Notes: generated from the sequence alone by a model not told the origin. Positions 24,957-34,965 are shown, counted from the first letter of the stretch. The stretch: DNA of 42,860 bases from Oscillospiraceae bacterium (GCA_022509005.1 JAFLUC010000013.1:1-42860); one strand, 5' to 3'. Numbers and translations are program-made.

Positions 24957-24989
24957 ATATGACAATATACGGAAGGAAGGTTTATAAGA

Positions 24990-27900
24990 ATGGATAATAA
25001 CTCTATAATCAAAAGAGCGGCAAAATTTATTTTCGAGCATCGCAGAAAGAATCAGAGGCTGAAGATTATTACAGGTCTCAGTATGCTTATTGTTTTTGCA
25101 ACGGTATATATGCTCATTCTTCCGGCGATAACTGCTGGGCGAATTCCATTTTTCGGACTTGAGGGGCATACTTACAGCCGCACGGAGAGTAAAGCTCTTA
25201 TCTGCGGACTTGAGGAGCATTCTCATGATGACGGGTGTTATGAAACTGATGAAGAAGTAGTTTGCGGACTTGAAGAACATAAGCATAGTGACTCATGCTT
25301 TGCTCTGCTGCCGCTGAATGATTCGGGTCATGTTATAATCGATAGGGATGATGGCTGGTTTATCACCGTAAATTCCAACGGTACATATACACTGACCTAT
25401 GAGGGTAAAGAAATCCCCGAGAAATTCATACAATCAGATGAAATGGAACCTTATGCAGATAATATATCGATAGTTTTCATTAGGAGCAGTGTTAAAAAAA
25501 TAGGCGATTATGCTTTTGCAGACTGTAATGCTATTGAGGCTGTAGTGTTTGAAGAAAATACAAATATCAAACAGACAGGCGCTTCAACCTTCAGAAATTG
25601 TTCCAGTCTTAAATCTGTAAATCTTACTGCTCTTAAATCGCTGGAATGTATTGGCGGGGCTGAAGGAGGCTGGGTATTCTCCGAAACAGCTCTTACTAAT
25701 GTAATAATTCCATCAAATATAAAAGTAATAGGCGATAATAGCTTTAGGAAATGTCAGCAGCTTACAAATGTCAGATTTGAAAAAGCAGGAAGCACAGCTG
25801 AAAGCTGTGAAATCAAAGACAGCGCGTTCAGAGACTGTTATTCACTGGAAAGTATAAATCTTGAGGATATAGACGCAAAGACCATTTCTTTCCCTGATTA
25901 TGCAGTGTTTTATAGCTGTGGTTCTCTTAAGTCAATAATAATGCCGGCAGAGATGGTTGGCGCGCTTAATTATCCGTTCCAGGATTGCGGCGCTCTGAAA
26001 AGTATAGTATTTGAGCAGGGCTGCGGAATAACATACTTTGGTCGTCTTGGCGGCGGTACAAATATAGAAGTGCTTGATCTTACTCCGCTTACAAAGCTTG
26101 GAGATAATGGAGTATTGAACTCAAATCTGGAAGCAGGCTGTAAGAAAGTTATACTTCCTAAGCATATAACTGAGCTTGGCAGCAGCTTCTTTGCTAATTG
26201 CGGCTCATTATCTGCTGTTGAATTTGAAGAGGGCAGTCTTCTGGAAAAAATAAGCGACAGGGCTTTCTACAGAAGAACCGGTCTTTCTGTTGTTGATCTT
26301 TCGGGACTTGACCATCTTAAGGAAATAGGAAACGAGGCATTTTCAGGCTGCACAGTTCTTAATGAAGTTGTGATTCCATCTTCTGCATCAAAGATTGGAG
26401 ACAGGGCATTTGCCGACTGTATAAACCTTGGCAGCGTCGTTATCAGGGCAGAAAATATGCCGGATGGACAGGGCAGCAGTATATTTGAAAATGTTCCCAG
26501 CCTTAGTCTGACAATCGGTAAAGAAGCCAAAACTCTGAGCGGCGGGCTGATAAGTCAGATACAGAAAATATGCAAGGAATTGACCTTTGAGTATTCAGGA
26601 CACAGCTTTACAGTAAGTAAGAACAGCGCTCTTCTTGCGCCTTTTGAGAAGTCAATAGCTTCATCGGATATAAAGTATTATGCAGACGAAAACGGCTGCT
26701 TATATCAGCTTACTGATGGAGGCAAGGCAATACTTCTGAAAGTAAACGAAAAACTTGAGAATGTTACTATTCCCGAAAGTATCAATGCAGAAGGAAAATC
26801 ATATACTGTCAGCGCTGTAGCTAAAAATGCTTTCAAAAACAGCAGTGCAGTTTCAGTAACATTTGATAAGATCCAAAATATTACAGAAATTGAAGATTTT
26901 GGTTTTGCATATGCATCAAAACTTAACAGCATAAACGGAATAACAAAAACCGAAGATGTGTATAAGCTTTTCGAGGATAACAATATTAAAATTGGCAGAA
27001 GCATACTCTACAAGACTGCTTTTGGTGATATTGATAAAATTTTCGGTGAGAATGCAAATCCTACCAATAAAAGTTTTAATTTAGGAGTTCATGGAGACTC
27101 ATTTGTGGGTATCAGATTAACTTTTAACGGAAGCGGACTTGAAGAAGGTGACAATGTATTCTATACAGGAGATAATGTTACTGTTATACCATACATTTCC
27201 AACTATAATGACAATGCGGCTTATAGAGTATATATTAAGGTAGATGACAACTTTGATTTGAATGATCTTAGTATAAGCGGAGTTGCCGGTTATGAAAAGT
27301 TTGAACTGCACGAGACTGATGACCCAAATGTATATTACTATGAGTTTATACCAAAATTAGACGGCGATACATTCAGTCCGGAAATATCAATAAGATATCC
27401 TAATTTTACCTTCCCCGGCAGCAGGGCACAGATATGGTCTGTGGTAGTGTACGAAGATCAGCAGACAGAGGAAAATGCAAGAAAGGTATTCACCCCGGGA
27501 GATGAGGTGCCTGAGGGTATTGAAGTATCTAAGGAATATTTCGACCTGGAGTGGATAACAAAGCCCAAGGTTTTCAATGTTAAGAAAAATATTGAAGCGG
27601 CCGAGAATGTTGAAATTGTAAACTCCGGTGATAAAAACACACTGTCCGGTCTTAAATACCGTATTACCTACAAAACCCAAGATGAAGATATGTTAAATCA
27701 TGGCAGCGACCTCATAAGGTCAGTTGTGTTTAAGGATACTCTTACACTCCCTGATGGATTTAAGTGGCGCGAGGGCTTATCCGCATCGGCTGTACGAAGT
27801 GTGGCTGATGGCGGTTCTGCTTTCCTTTACGGTATAATCGATGGGAAAGAATATCTTGTGTTCAGCATTCAGAATTTTGCTTCGCCGATCACAGAAGTGT

Positions 27901-30900
27901 GGCTTGAGAAAGAGTCTGACGGAAGATTTTCGGTATGCTGGCGTGTTGTAAATACCAGCAGCGTAGCTGAAATAAGTGTTACAAATGATAATACAATGCT
28001 TGAATTCGGTTCGGATATTATTGAAGCGTATAAAACATTTGAACCCGATAAATCAATAGGAGATATACTCAATGAGGTAGATACACTGGCTGAATATACT
28101 TTCTCCGAACCTAAGGAGAGCCGTGATACAGCGAAAAATACACTTGCGGCAGGACATGGCAGAATTGAGTTCCATAAGAATACTACAAAAACTGCCCGCT
28201 ATATGAATGAGTCTATTGAGTATAAGCTTACTCTTAAGAATCCTACGGCATTTGATTATGCCAATCAAATGAGAGAGGTTCATGACTGGCTTCATAACGG
28301 TCAGTATATACCGGCTGAGAGTATGGAGAAGCTTATAGAGAATCTCAGAGACGATGAGACTCTCGAAATAATGATCACTAATCCGGTGATAACAACACCT
28401 CTCAGTGAAGACAGGAAGCAGATTACTACTGTGGACGGTATTACATCGGGTATGCTTTCTGTAGATAATACCGGCGAAAATACAGAGTACAATGGTTGTA
28501 CAAGTTTCGGTTCTCAGAGCGGTCAGATAGGTATAAATGGTGAGAAGATAGGTGACACGATTTATATCAGGGCTGACCTTAACAGAAAAGTGACAGTAAC
28601 CTGTGGCAGTAATGTAATTACTATAGGCGAGGAGTATAACACTATTCAGGAGGCTCTGGACAGCCTTGCGTATATTGTGACACAGAAAGACGGTTATCAG
28701 ATAGGATGGAAGTATGCTGATGGAACTATTATACGCGGCGGAGAAACAAGAGAGTATATCTTAGAAACAAAGGCAAAGTCCTCTCTTATGAATCTTGAAA
28801 GAGATCTGGGTAATTTTTATGATGCAATCTCTGAGACAAACAATACTGCTGAGTACAGGGATTCATCCGGAAATCATGGATATCATTCAACTCCTTCAAT
28901 GAAGGTGAGCCATGACTTGTCTATCCATAAGTCTATCAGCGGTGACATTATAGATAGGGATGGCATGTACGAAATAGACAGTGACGGAGAAATTCTGGAA
29001 TACGGACTGCATATCAGCCATTATGGTACAGGAACCTATGATGTACTTCCGGTTACTGACCATATGACGGGCAGACAGCTTGTTCTTGCCGAGTGTGATG
29101 ACAACGAAGGCAACAGTGAACTTACTGACTGCATAATTTATACTGATTCCTCAGGAAAACGCTACTATATACTTGGTGTAAAAGAGAATCAGAGTGAAAC
29201 CATATATAGGGGAGTATATATAAACGGATTCTATGCTGATTATGTTTCGGTAAAGCCTACGTCTGCAGGTTATGACACCATATTAAAGTATTATCTGATA
29301 GATACTCCCGCAAGAGATTTCAATGCAACAATAAGCTATAAGGCTGTTTACAGCCAGGAGTATGCCGGAAACGAAAACACCGAAACAGGCTTTGCTGTAG
29401 GAAACGAAACATGGCTTAATGACTATCCCACACACAGGCTTTGGGATGTTGTGGCAGGCGGCGGTACGGCAATGTCGTTCATAAAGGATCTTGTTGACAG
29501 GGGGCGCACTCCTTCTACCGATATTGTGGACGAAACCAGAGCAAGAGGTATAACCAAGGATGAGAACACAGTTACTTACAGGCTGATGCTTAAAAATTCC
29601 GGTGATGATATAAATTCTATAAATGCAACGGAAATGTATGATGTTCTGCCGCTTACGGGAACCGCCTTTGACTGGGATGAAACTAATCTGAAACTTGAGT
29701 ATTATGTGGAGGGTACAGTAAATGTATATAAAAGTGGTGAACTGACTTCCTTTGATGCGCTTGAAAACGGTGGCTACCATATTACAAAGGAAGAGCCCAG
29801 CGCAAGGCTTGACCCTTCAAATGAGGATAGACAGTACATTGCATGGGATAAAGATCTCAGGTTTGAATTCGAGGGCAACAGCACTCTGTATATATATGTT
29901 GAACTTACCTTTGCAGACAGTCCGGAACAGTGGGAAAAATATCTGGAAGAGTACGGCACTCATACTCTTCACAATATATTCTATGTTTATGAGCTGCCTT
30001 CGCAGATAACTCATACACTGTCAGATCCGGGTAAGGTTTTACTACAGAAGGGTGTATATGAAATAGGTCACTATATAATGAGTGGTAATTCAAACGGAGC
30101 ATTTTCTTATTTTATCGATAGTGACAGATATCACTACTCTAATAATGTTCCTTTCCCTGAAGTAAATAACAAACCCAGAGTACAGAATGTAGTTACTTAT
30201 TACTTCATTCTTAAAAACAGCGGTAAGACAAATCTCTACCTTACTCCTGTTTATGACATACTGCCCGAAGGCTTTGAGTTTATGTCTTTGAGATCCTCTG
30301 CTGACGCTACCAGAAATGATGCTGTGCAACAGGTAGGTAATACCGGAATTATTACCGATTCTATCAAAACACATATAGGCGGCACCGGCTGGGAAGATAC
30401 AAGCATAGACGGACATCTCCTTGCTGTACCTCAGGATTACATAGGAGGCGACTTCTGGGTAAATGAAAATACCGACAAGCACAAAGAAAAGTATTCACCT
30501 TCTATGGTAAGATACTGCGGCTCTGAAGAGGTTGACGGCAGACAAAGACTGAAATTTGCATTTGAGGTTCCACAAGGCTTTGATCCCAATTGTGCTTCGG
30601 ACAACGGAGTGCCGTTTAAGCAGCCTGTTCAGTATGATAAAGAGAAGGATATGTATTATCTGCTGCCCGGACACTTCACTCAGTTTGCTTACACCGTTTA
30701 TACAGGAAATGCGGATATAAACGAAGCTGTAAACACTGTGGCTATGGAGTATTATGACCCATATAATAGTGACGCAAGAGTTGTAAAAGACGATGACACC
30801 AAGGTAAGAGCTGCTAAGGTAAACAACAAGATGCCAAATGACGGTTCTCGTGAGCTTTGGGATAATACAAGGGCTGAGGCTGCCGGCTTCGAGAGTGAGC

Positions 30901-33323
30901 TTGACGGACACAGAAGCGATTCTCAGTGGCTTGTATCAGACGTATCTATCACAAGGGGTAATGTATCACCGGGTATTAAAAAGGTCGTTAATGATGACGA
31001 TGCCATGGTACCGATAGAAGACCCTGAGGTTTCATGGACAATTAATTCGTACAACAACGGTACTTCTGCTCTGCGTGACTATACAATTGAGGACACAATA
31101 GATGCTCCGTATAGGTTTGAGGGACCTATAAGATACAGTATTTTTGCCGGAAACGGCAAAGAACAGCTTTATGCAAATCACTGGAACAGTTGGTGGATGT
31201 ATGAAGGTGATTATGAAGCACGCTCCCTTATGATGTATATAGTACCCAGAACACAGGAAGATATAGATAACAATCAAGTAAGAATATATCCGAACGGTTG
31301 GGATAGAACCGCTTTCAATAACGGAAACTTTATAACAGTGAAATTAGGTGAAGAAAAGGATATAGATATTCAGACTGCCACAGGTGCGCATTCGGGGCCA
31401 AATCATGGTTTAGCAGCACGAACCAGGGTGAAAATAAGCAAGGATGAAAAAACCGGAAGAGAAACGCTTTCGATTCACTTTGTTGATTCTGACTGGGCTA
31501 TACCGGCCGGAGGAAAAAGCGTGCTGACTGTTAATACAAATGCTCCGGACGCTTTTGATGAAGTTGATGCAGACAATCGTATTAAAACGGGATCATATCT
31601 CAATTCGGCTGTGCTTTCACCCGCGGATAAGAACTATGATGATTCTCATATATCACAGGGTACAAACCTTAAGTCTGAGGACGGAGAAAATATGGGTGTT
31701 ATGAGCGGCGACCTTGTAACGGTATATTCAGGTTTCCCCACCGGAGCTATAAAGCTTATAGAGGAGAAGGAAAACAGGGACAACAATGCCGCATCAAGAG
31801 GAACTGATAAAAACTATATTCTTCTGGATAGTGACGAAAAGATATTCACATATACTCTTCAGGTTCAAAATGCAAATGACAAGCCTATGGATAAGCTCGT
31901 CTTGATTGACAATCTGCCGTTTGTAGGCGATGCCAGCACATTAAGGGACGATATGATGAGAGACAGTCAATTCAAGGTAAGATTTGCTGATGATCTGAAT
32001 TATCACGTCTATACAATGAAAAAGAATAGTGATACCGATCAATACGAAGATCCGGTGGAATTGGATAAAAGTAAATATACTGTTTCGTTCAGTACATTGG
32101 ATACAGCAAGCGAATTAGAAACCAGCTGGGATAATGAAAATGACTATGACTCAACATGGACAGCAAATTCTAATGGTGCGCGTTCGGTAAGGCTTGTAAT
32201 TGACAATCCGAATGGAGACCTTATACCCGGAAACAGCATTGTGCAGTTTAAGTTTGACGCAATAATCGAAAACGGCGATGCAAATCCCGGAGAGATCGCA
32301 TGGAACAGCTTTGCTTATAAATACGACATAGAAGACACATATATGATGGCTGCGCCTATGAATGTAGGTATAAAGATACCGGCTGCACCTTATATTCAGA
32401 AGGTTATTTTAAACCATAATGGAAATGAGTCGCCGGTTGAAAAAGATACAACCTTCAGATTCATAGTATATGATGGTGATGAACTTGACTTCGGAGGTGA
32501 TTACAGCCTTGACAATGTAGGACGGATACTTTCCCAAACCACGGATGTGAACTATACATATATTGATATGACCGTAAATAAAGGGGAGTCAGTTTCGGAA
32601 ATTAAGTATCTTAAAAATATTAAGAGATACTCTTGGTCAGGAAATACATTCGAAGAAGTGGGAGACTGGATATGGGACGGAAATAAACAGTATCATGCTG
32701 TAGAGCTTGACTCCGAAGATGACAACGATCCCAATTATTTCAGTACAAACGGCATAAAGGATCAGCAGCAGTATAATTTCAGATATGATCCTGAGAACAA
32801 TACCGAACTGAAATTTGCGAATAAGAAGTCATTATGGAGCTTAAAGCTGTTTAAACGTGCGGAAGATACTGAGAAGTTACTTCAAGGCGCGCTCTTTGGA
32901 ATTTATTCTCCGAATAAAGATGACCAGATGAGTGTTGATGATATGAACAAACTCAACATTCCTGACGAGAACAGGACAAGAACAGTTGATGAGACGACCT
33001 ATTATCTTATGGAAACTGCGGTTACCACATCAAACGGTATTATCAGCTGGGATGAACTTTCAGAAGAGTCATATATTGTATTTGAATTAACTCCGCCTGA
33101 CGGATACTACAGCGATAACACAGATTATGTGATTACCCGTGAGGAAGCTGAAGCAGATGGCGGCAAAGCCGAGTTGACCGTATACAACAATTTGAACGAA
33201 CCCGTGGAATTGCCCTCAACAGGCGGCAGGGGACTAGGCGGTATAGTGACAGCAGGCGTTCTGATAACATTACTTTCGGCTGTCCTTTGGAGAGCCCGGT
33301 TTCGCTCTAAAAAATCATCATAA
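24990..33323 (+). CDS. Giant LPXTG-anchored surface protein with BspA-type leucine-rich repeats and SpaA-like domain
   Basis: The 2,777-residue protein has a hydrophobic N-terminal segment (about 27-50), two copies of CGLEEH-x-H-x-D-x-C (about 72-105), and a BspA-like LRR_5 region (about 150-650; repeats such as IGDYAFADC, FRNCSSLKSVNL, IPSNIKVIGDNSF). A long middle (about 700-2600) of repeated beta-sandwich segments resembles DUF11/isopeptide adhesin domains with recurrent YxLxLKNxG and YxVxDxLP patterns. A SpaA-type domain follows near 2610-2720 (LKLFKRAEDTEKLLQGALFGIY). It ends with the sortase signal LPSTG (2741-2745), a hydrophobic span and RFRSKKSS. It is probably wall-anchored for adhesion. 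No sortase gene is nearby. Expression is predicted to be switched by the segment at 24577-24840. Confidence 0.9.
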   Translation: MDNNSIIKRAAKFIFEHRRKNQRLKIITGLSMLIVFATVYMLILPAITAGRIPFFGLEGHTYSRTESKALICGLEEHSHDDGCYETDEEVVCGLEEHKHSDSCFALLPLNDSGHVIIDRDDGWFITVNSNGTYTLTYEGKEIPEKFIQSDEMEPYADNISIVFIRSSVKKIGDYAFADCNAIEAVVFEENTNIKQTGASTFRNCSSLKSVNLTALKSLECIGGAEGGWVFSETALTNVIIPSNIKVIGDNSFRKCQQLTNVRFEKAGSTAESCEIKDSAFRDCYSLESINLEDIDAKTISFPDYAVFYSCGSLKSIIMPAEMVGALNYPFQDCGALKSIVFEQGCGITYFGRLGGGTNIEVLDLTPLTKLGDNGVLNSNLEAGCKKVILPKHITELGSSFFANCGSLSAVEFEEGSLLEKISDRAFYRRTGLSVVDLSGLDHLKEIGNEAFSGCTVLNEVVIPSSASKIGDRAFADCINLGSVVIRAENMPDGQGSSIFENVPSLSLTIGKEAKTLSGGLISQIQKICKELTFEYSGHSFTVSKNSALLAPFEKSIASSDIKYYADENGCLYQLTDGGKAILLKVNEKLENVTIPESINAEGKSYTVSAVAKNAFKNSSAVSVTFDKIQNITEIEDFGFAYASKLNSINGITKTEDVYKLFEDNNIKIGRSILYKTAFGDIDKIFGENANPTNKSFNLGVHGDSFVGIRLTFNGSGLEEGDNVFYTGDNVTVIPYISNYNDNAAYRVYIKVDDNFDLNDLSISGVAGYEKFELHETDDPNVYYYEFIPKLDGDTFSPEISIRYPNFTFPGSRAQIWSVVVYEDQQTEENARKVFTPGDEVPEGIEVSKEYFDLEWITKPKVFNVKKNIEAAENVEIVNSGDKNTLSGLKYRITYKTQDEDMLNHGSDLIRSVVFKDTLTLPDGFKWREGLSASAVRSVADGGSAFLYGIIDGKEYLVFSIQNFASPITEVWLEKESDGRFSVCWRVVNTSSVAEISVTNDNTMLEFGSDIIEAYKTFEPDKSIGDILNEVDTLAEYTFSEPKESRDTAKNTLAAGHGRIEFHKNTTKTARYMNESIEYKLTLKNPTAFDYANQMREVHDWLHNGQYIPAESMEKLIENLRDDETLEIMITNPVITTPLSEDRKQITTVDGITSGMLSVDNTGENTEYNGCTSFGSQSGQIGINGEKIGDTIYIRADLNRKVTVTCGSNVITIGEEYNTIQEALDSLAYIVTQKDGYQIGWKYADGTIIRGGETREYILETKAKSSLMNLERDLGNFYDAISETNNTAEYRDSSGNHGYHSTPSMKVSHDLSIHKSISGDIIDRDGMYEIDSDGEILEYGLHISHYGTGTYDVLPVTDHMTGRQLVLAECDDNEGNSELTDCIIYTDSSGKRYYILGVKENQSETIYRGVYINGFYADYVSVKPTSAGYDTILKYYLIDTPARDFNATISYKAVYSQEYAGNENTETGFAVGNETWLNDYPTHRLWDVVAGGGTAMSFIKDLVDRGRTPSTDIVDETRARGITKDENTVTYRLMLKNSGDDINSINATEMYDVLPLTGTAFDWDETNLKLEYYVEGTVNVYKSGELTSFDALENGGYHITKEEPSARLDPSNEDRQYIAWDKDLRFEFEGNSTLYIYVELTFADSPEQWEKYLEEYGTHTLHNIFYVYELPSQITHTLSDPGKVLLQKGVYEIGHYIMSGNSNGAFSYFIDSDRYHYSNNVPFPEVNNKPRVQNVVTYYFILKNSGKTNLYLTPVYDILPEGFEFMSLRSSADATRNDAVQQVGNTGIITDSIKTHIGGTGWEDTSIDGHLLAVPQDYIGGDFWVNENTDKHKEKYSPSMVRYCGSEEVDGRQRLKFAFEVPQGFDPNCASDNGVPFKQPVQYDKEKDMYYLLPGHFTQFAYTVYTGNADINEAVNTVAMEYYDPYNSDARVVKDDDTKVRAAKVNNKMPNDGSRELWDNTRAEAAGFESELDGHRSDSQWLVSDVSITRGNVSPGIKKVVNDDDAMVPIEDPEVSWTINSYNNGTSALRDYTIEDTIDAPYRFEGPIRYSIFAGNGKEQLYANHWNSWWMYEGDYEARSLMMYIVPRTQEDIDNNQVRIYPNGWDRTAFNNGNFITVKLGEEKDIDIQTATGAHSGPNHGLAARTRVKISKDEKTGRETLSIHFVDSDWAIPAGGKSVLTVNTNAPDAFDEVDADNRIKTGSYLNSAVLSPADKNYDDSHISQGTNLKSEDGENMGVMSGDLVTVYSGFPTGAIKLIEEKENRDNNAASRGTDKNYILLDSDEKIFTYTLQVQNANDKPMDKLVLIDNLPFVGDASTLRDDMMRDSQFKVRFADDLNYHVYTMKKNSDTDQYEDPVELDKSKYTVSFSTLDTASELETSWDNENDYDSTWTANSNGARSVRLVIDNPNGDLIPGNSIVQFKFDAIIENGDANPGEIAWNSFAYKYDIEDTYMMAAPMNVGIKIPAAPYIQKVILNHNGNESPVEKDTTFRFIVYDGDELDFGGDYSLDNVGRILSQTTDVNYTYIDMTVNKGESVSEIKYLKNIKRYSWSGNTFEEVGDWIWDGNKQYHAVELDSEDDNDPNYFSTNGIKDQQQYNFRYDPENNTELKFANKKSLWSLKLFKRAEDTEKLLQGALFGIYSPNKDDQMSVDDMNKLNIPDENRTRTVDETTYYLMETAVTTSNGIISWDELSEESYIVFELTPPDGYYSDNTDYVITREEAEADGGKAELTVYNNLNEPVELPSTGGRGLGGIVTAGVLITLLSAVLWRARFRSKKSS

Positions 33324-33625
33324 TTATTCGGATGATGAAGTATAGCTGTGAATATCAATGAAGGCCTATAAAATTATATTACAGTTATCGATACTAAGTG
33401 ATAAGAAAAGACATATTCCTTGTAAAACGGGAATATGTCTTTTTCTTGTTTGTGCATATATATACGCCAATGCTGATGGCTCTGCTGCCATAAACATTGG
33501 CGTGCATATAAATGGTGCGGTTGTTCTTACAGAACCTATGCACAAACCGCATAAAACCAAGGATTTTGGACGGTCAATCATTAATATTACTCCATTACAA
33601 ATATATAATTGTATGTAGAATGGTC
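33324..33625. other. Convergent intergenic region with nested inverted repeats
   Basis: Besides the adhesin terminator it contains GTTTGTGCATA (33448-33458) paired with TATGCACAAAC (33538-33548), enclosing CGCCAATG/CATTGGCG and GTTCT/AGAAC stems, a possible multi-branched structure of about 100 bases. Opposing short ORFs here overlap one another and the terminator and are not convincing. No gene is supported. Confidence 0.5.
33406..33445 (+). terminator. Terminator after the adhesin gene
   Basis: GACATATTCC (33410-33419), a ten-base loop and GGAATATGTC (33430-33439) with TTTTTCTT. A-tract before the stem makes it potentially bidirectional. Confidence 0.9.
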
Positions 33626-33838
33626 CTACTCATCTTTCTGAAACTCAAGAATATCTCCCGCTTCACAATTAAGCGCATCGCATATTGCTGCAAGGGTTGA
33701 AAAACGAATTGCCGTAACCTTGTTATTTTTAATTTTAGATAAATTGACATTGGAAATGCCAACGCGTTCTGCCAGCTCATTCAGCGACATTTTTCGTTCA
33801 AGCATCATTCTGTCCAACCGGAGAACAATTTTTCCCAT
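33626..33838 (-). CDS. Small XRE-family transcriptional regulator (second copy)
   Basis: The 70-residue single-domain regulator (SLNELAERVGISNVNLSKIKNNKVTAIRFSTLAAICDAL, ending CEAGDILEFQKDE) shares 37 of 65 aligned positions with the XRE protein at 6900 by hand alignment. TAAAGGAGCGG precedes the ATG on the minus strand. It lies 13 bases downstream of a DUF2975 gene in the same order as the first module. DNA targets unknown; a TTTAATATTAAA palindrome at 34491-34502 beside the module promoter is the best candidate. Confidence 0.9.
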   Translation of the reverse strand: MGKIVLRLDRMMLERKMSLNELAERVGISNVNLSKIKNNKVTAIRFSTLAAICDALNCEAGDILEFQKDE

Positions 33839-33851
33839 AAAATCCGCTCCT

Positions 33852-34406
33852 TTACAAAAGACCGTCTACATCTTTTTCAAGTTTTGCACCGTAGGCGAAA
33901 AATTGTGTCAGACAAAGAATGATAATACCCATAACAAAACCGTACATCTTGACGCTGATTTCGATCGCGTCAACACCTACAACAAGGCGAATAATTGTGC
34001 TCATAATCAATCCGATAACCGGAATAGCAATAGAGAAAATACCGATTTCCTTCAGCATACGGATGTTGTCTTTGCTGAAAGGAGTTTCGCTTTCCGATTT
34101 TTTGATAATAAGATAAATATTGCGGAATATCATTGCAACAAGAGCATAGAGTATAACTGCGCCGATGGCGAACAGCATAAAAGCTTTGGTGTTTAATTCG
34201 CCGGCAGAATTGCGCAAAGCCACTTCAAATCCGTAAACAGAGGCTTCTGCTTCCGTTTCCAAAGCATTCATATCAATAAAATGTCCAAGATACTGTGAAG
34301 CGGTGGTTGAACAAATTGCTGCAGCAACCATTAAACCGGCGGCAACCCAATGCACAATCTCTAATACCTTTGCTATGATTTTTACAACTTTGTTTAGTTC
34401 TTTCAT
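33852..34406 (-). CDS. DUF2975 family membrane protein (second copy)
   Basis: The 184-residue protein has about four membrane segments (about 15-37, 92-112, 132-155 and 158-175 by eye) and the DUF2975 pattern ESETPFSKDNIRMLKEIGIFSIAIPVIGLI. The ATG at 34406 follows GGAGGCAAGTAAA; a longer frame to 34547 runs through the promoter region and is rejected. It is larger than the copy at 6436 because of an extra loop after the first segment. It pairs with the XRE gene downstream; function unknown. Confidence 0.85.
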   Translation of the reverse strand: MKELNKVVKIIAKVLEIVHWVAAGLMVAAAICSTTASQYLGHFIDMNALETEAEASVYGFEVALRNSAGELNTKAFMLFAIGAVILYALVAMIFRNIYLIIKKSESETPFSKDNIRMLKEIGIFSIAIPVIGLIMSTIIRLVVGVDAIEISVKMYGFVMGIIILCLTQFFAYGAKLEKDVDGLL

Positions 34407-34455
34407 TTTACTTGCCTCCAATAGAAATAGTTTATCTTTCCGGATTGATATCATT

Positions 34456-34484
34456 ATAATAGCATAATATTTAATATTTGTCAA
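34456..34484 (-). promoter_or_regulatory. Promoter for the second DUF2975-XRE module
   Basis: On the minus strand TTGACA (34484-34479), 17 bases, TATTAT (34461-34456), with an overlapping TATAAT three bases further on. A perfect TTTAATATTAAA palindrome lies just upstream at 34491-34502. Confidence 0.75.
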
Positions 34485-34590
34485 TAATTTTTTAATATTA
34501 AACATTAAATTTTGCATTTTTATCATTAAAAATATACTAACACACATATCTTATAATAATACATTAAAACTATTTAAAAAGAGATACAAA

Positions 34591-34629
34591 GACACCGATT
34601 CTGATATAACTGATATCAAAATCGGTGTC
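34591..34629 (-). terminator. Terminator for tRNA-Leu
   Basis: On the minus strand ACACCGATTTTGATATC and its complement GATATCAGAATCGGTGT (with mismatches in the lower part) form a hairpin followed by CTTTGTATCTCTTTTT. Confidence 0.75.
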
Positions 34630-34635
34630 AGGTTT

Positions 34636-34719
34636 TGGTGCGGATGACAGGACTTGAACCTGCACGTCGGGGACACTAGATCCTAAGTCTAGCGCGTCTG
34701 CCAGTTCCGCCACATCCGC
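34636..34719 (-). tRNA. tRNA-Leu (anticodon TAG)
   Basis: On the minus strand GCGGATG pairs with CATCCGC, the anticodon stem CTAGA/TCTAG encloses CTTAGGA (anticodon TAG), there is a class II variable arm (TGTCCCCGACGTGC region), T-arm GGTTCAAGTCC and encoded ACCA end. 84 bases, monocistronic. Confidence 0.95.
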
Positions 34720-34741
34720 ATGTATTATTAATAACTTAAAT

Positions 34742-34770
34742 ATTATAACAGAAATCCGTGATTTTGTCAA
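34742..34770 (-). promoter_or_regulatory. Sigma-A promoter for tRNA-Leu
   Basis: On the minus strand TTGACA (34770-34765), 17 bases, TATAAT (34747-34742): consensus, 23 bases before the tRNA. Confidence 0.9.
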
Positions 34771-34893
34771 GCAGTAACCATTCATTTAAAATGATGAAAG
34801 ACTTTTCTGTGTAAATAACCTATAAAAATAAGATTATTTCTGTGAAAATTCACGTTTTTTTACAAAAAAGGTATGTACTTTTTAGATTTTATG

Positions 34894-34902
34894 TGGTAGA
34901 AT
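34894..34902 (+). promoter_or_regulatory. Possible extended -10 promoter for the second SGNH esterase
   Basis: TGGTAGAAT at 34894-34902 gives an extended -10 (TG-n-TAGAAT) 64 bases before the start; no good -35 is visible 17 bases upstream. Confidence 0.45.
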
Positions 34903-34965
34903 AACATTAATCACATATGCCCATTGCGGACCGGGCGTAAAAATTTTATAAAAGGAGAGGAAAAT

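Larger units (their letters stand above)
24481..24989. other. Long intergenic region before the adhesin gene
   Basis: Apart from the operon terminator, the inverted-repeat segment with its promoter, and two very short ORFs (24556-24621 minus; 24876-24956 plus), this stretch is AT-rich and holds no gene I can recognise. A second TATAAT at 24761-24766 lacks a convincing -35. Confidence 0.7.

Noticed and set aside
33358..33618. 86- and 71-residue opposing ORFs downstream of the adhesin
   Set aside because: They overlap each other, the terminator and the inverted-repeat structure; no family resemblance or ribosome binding site was convincing.
34894..34965. Regulatory hairpin GCCC..GGGC before the second esterase
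   Set aside because: The four-pair stem is too weak and nothing else supports a riboswitch.
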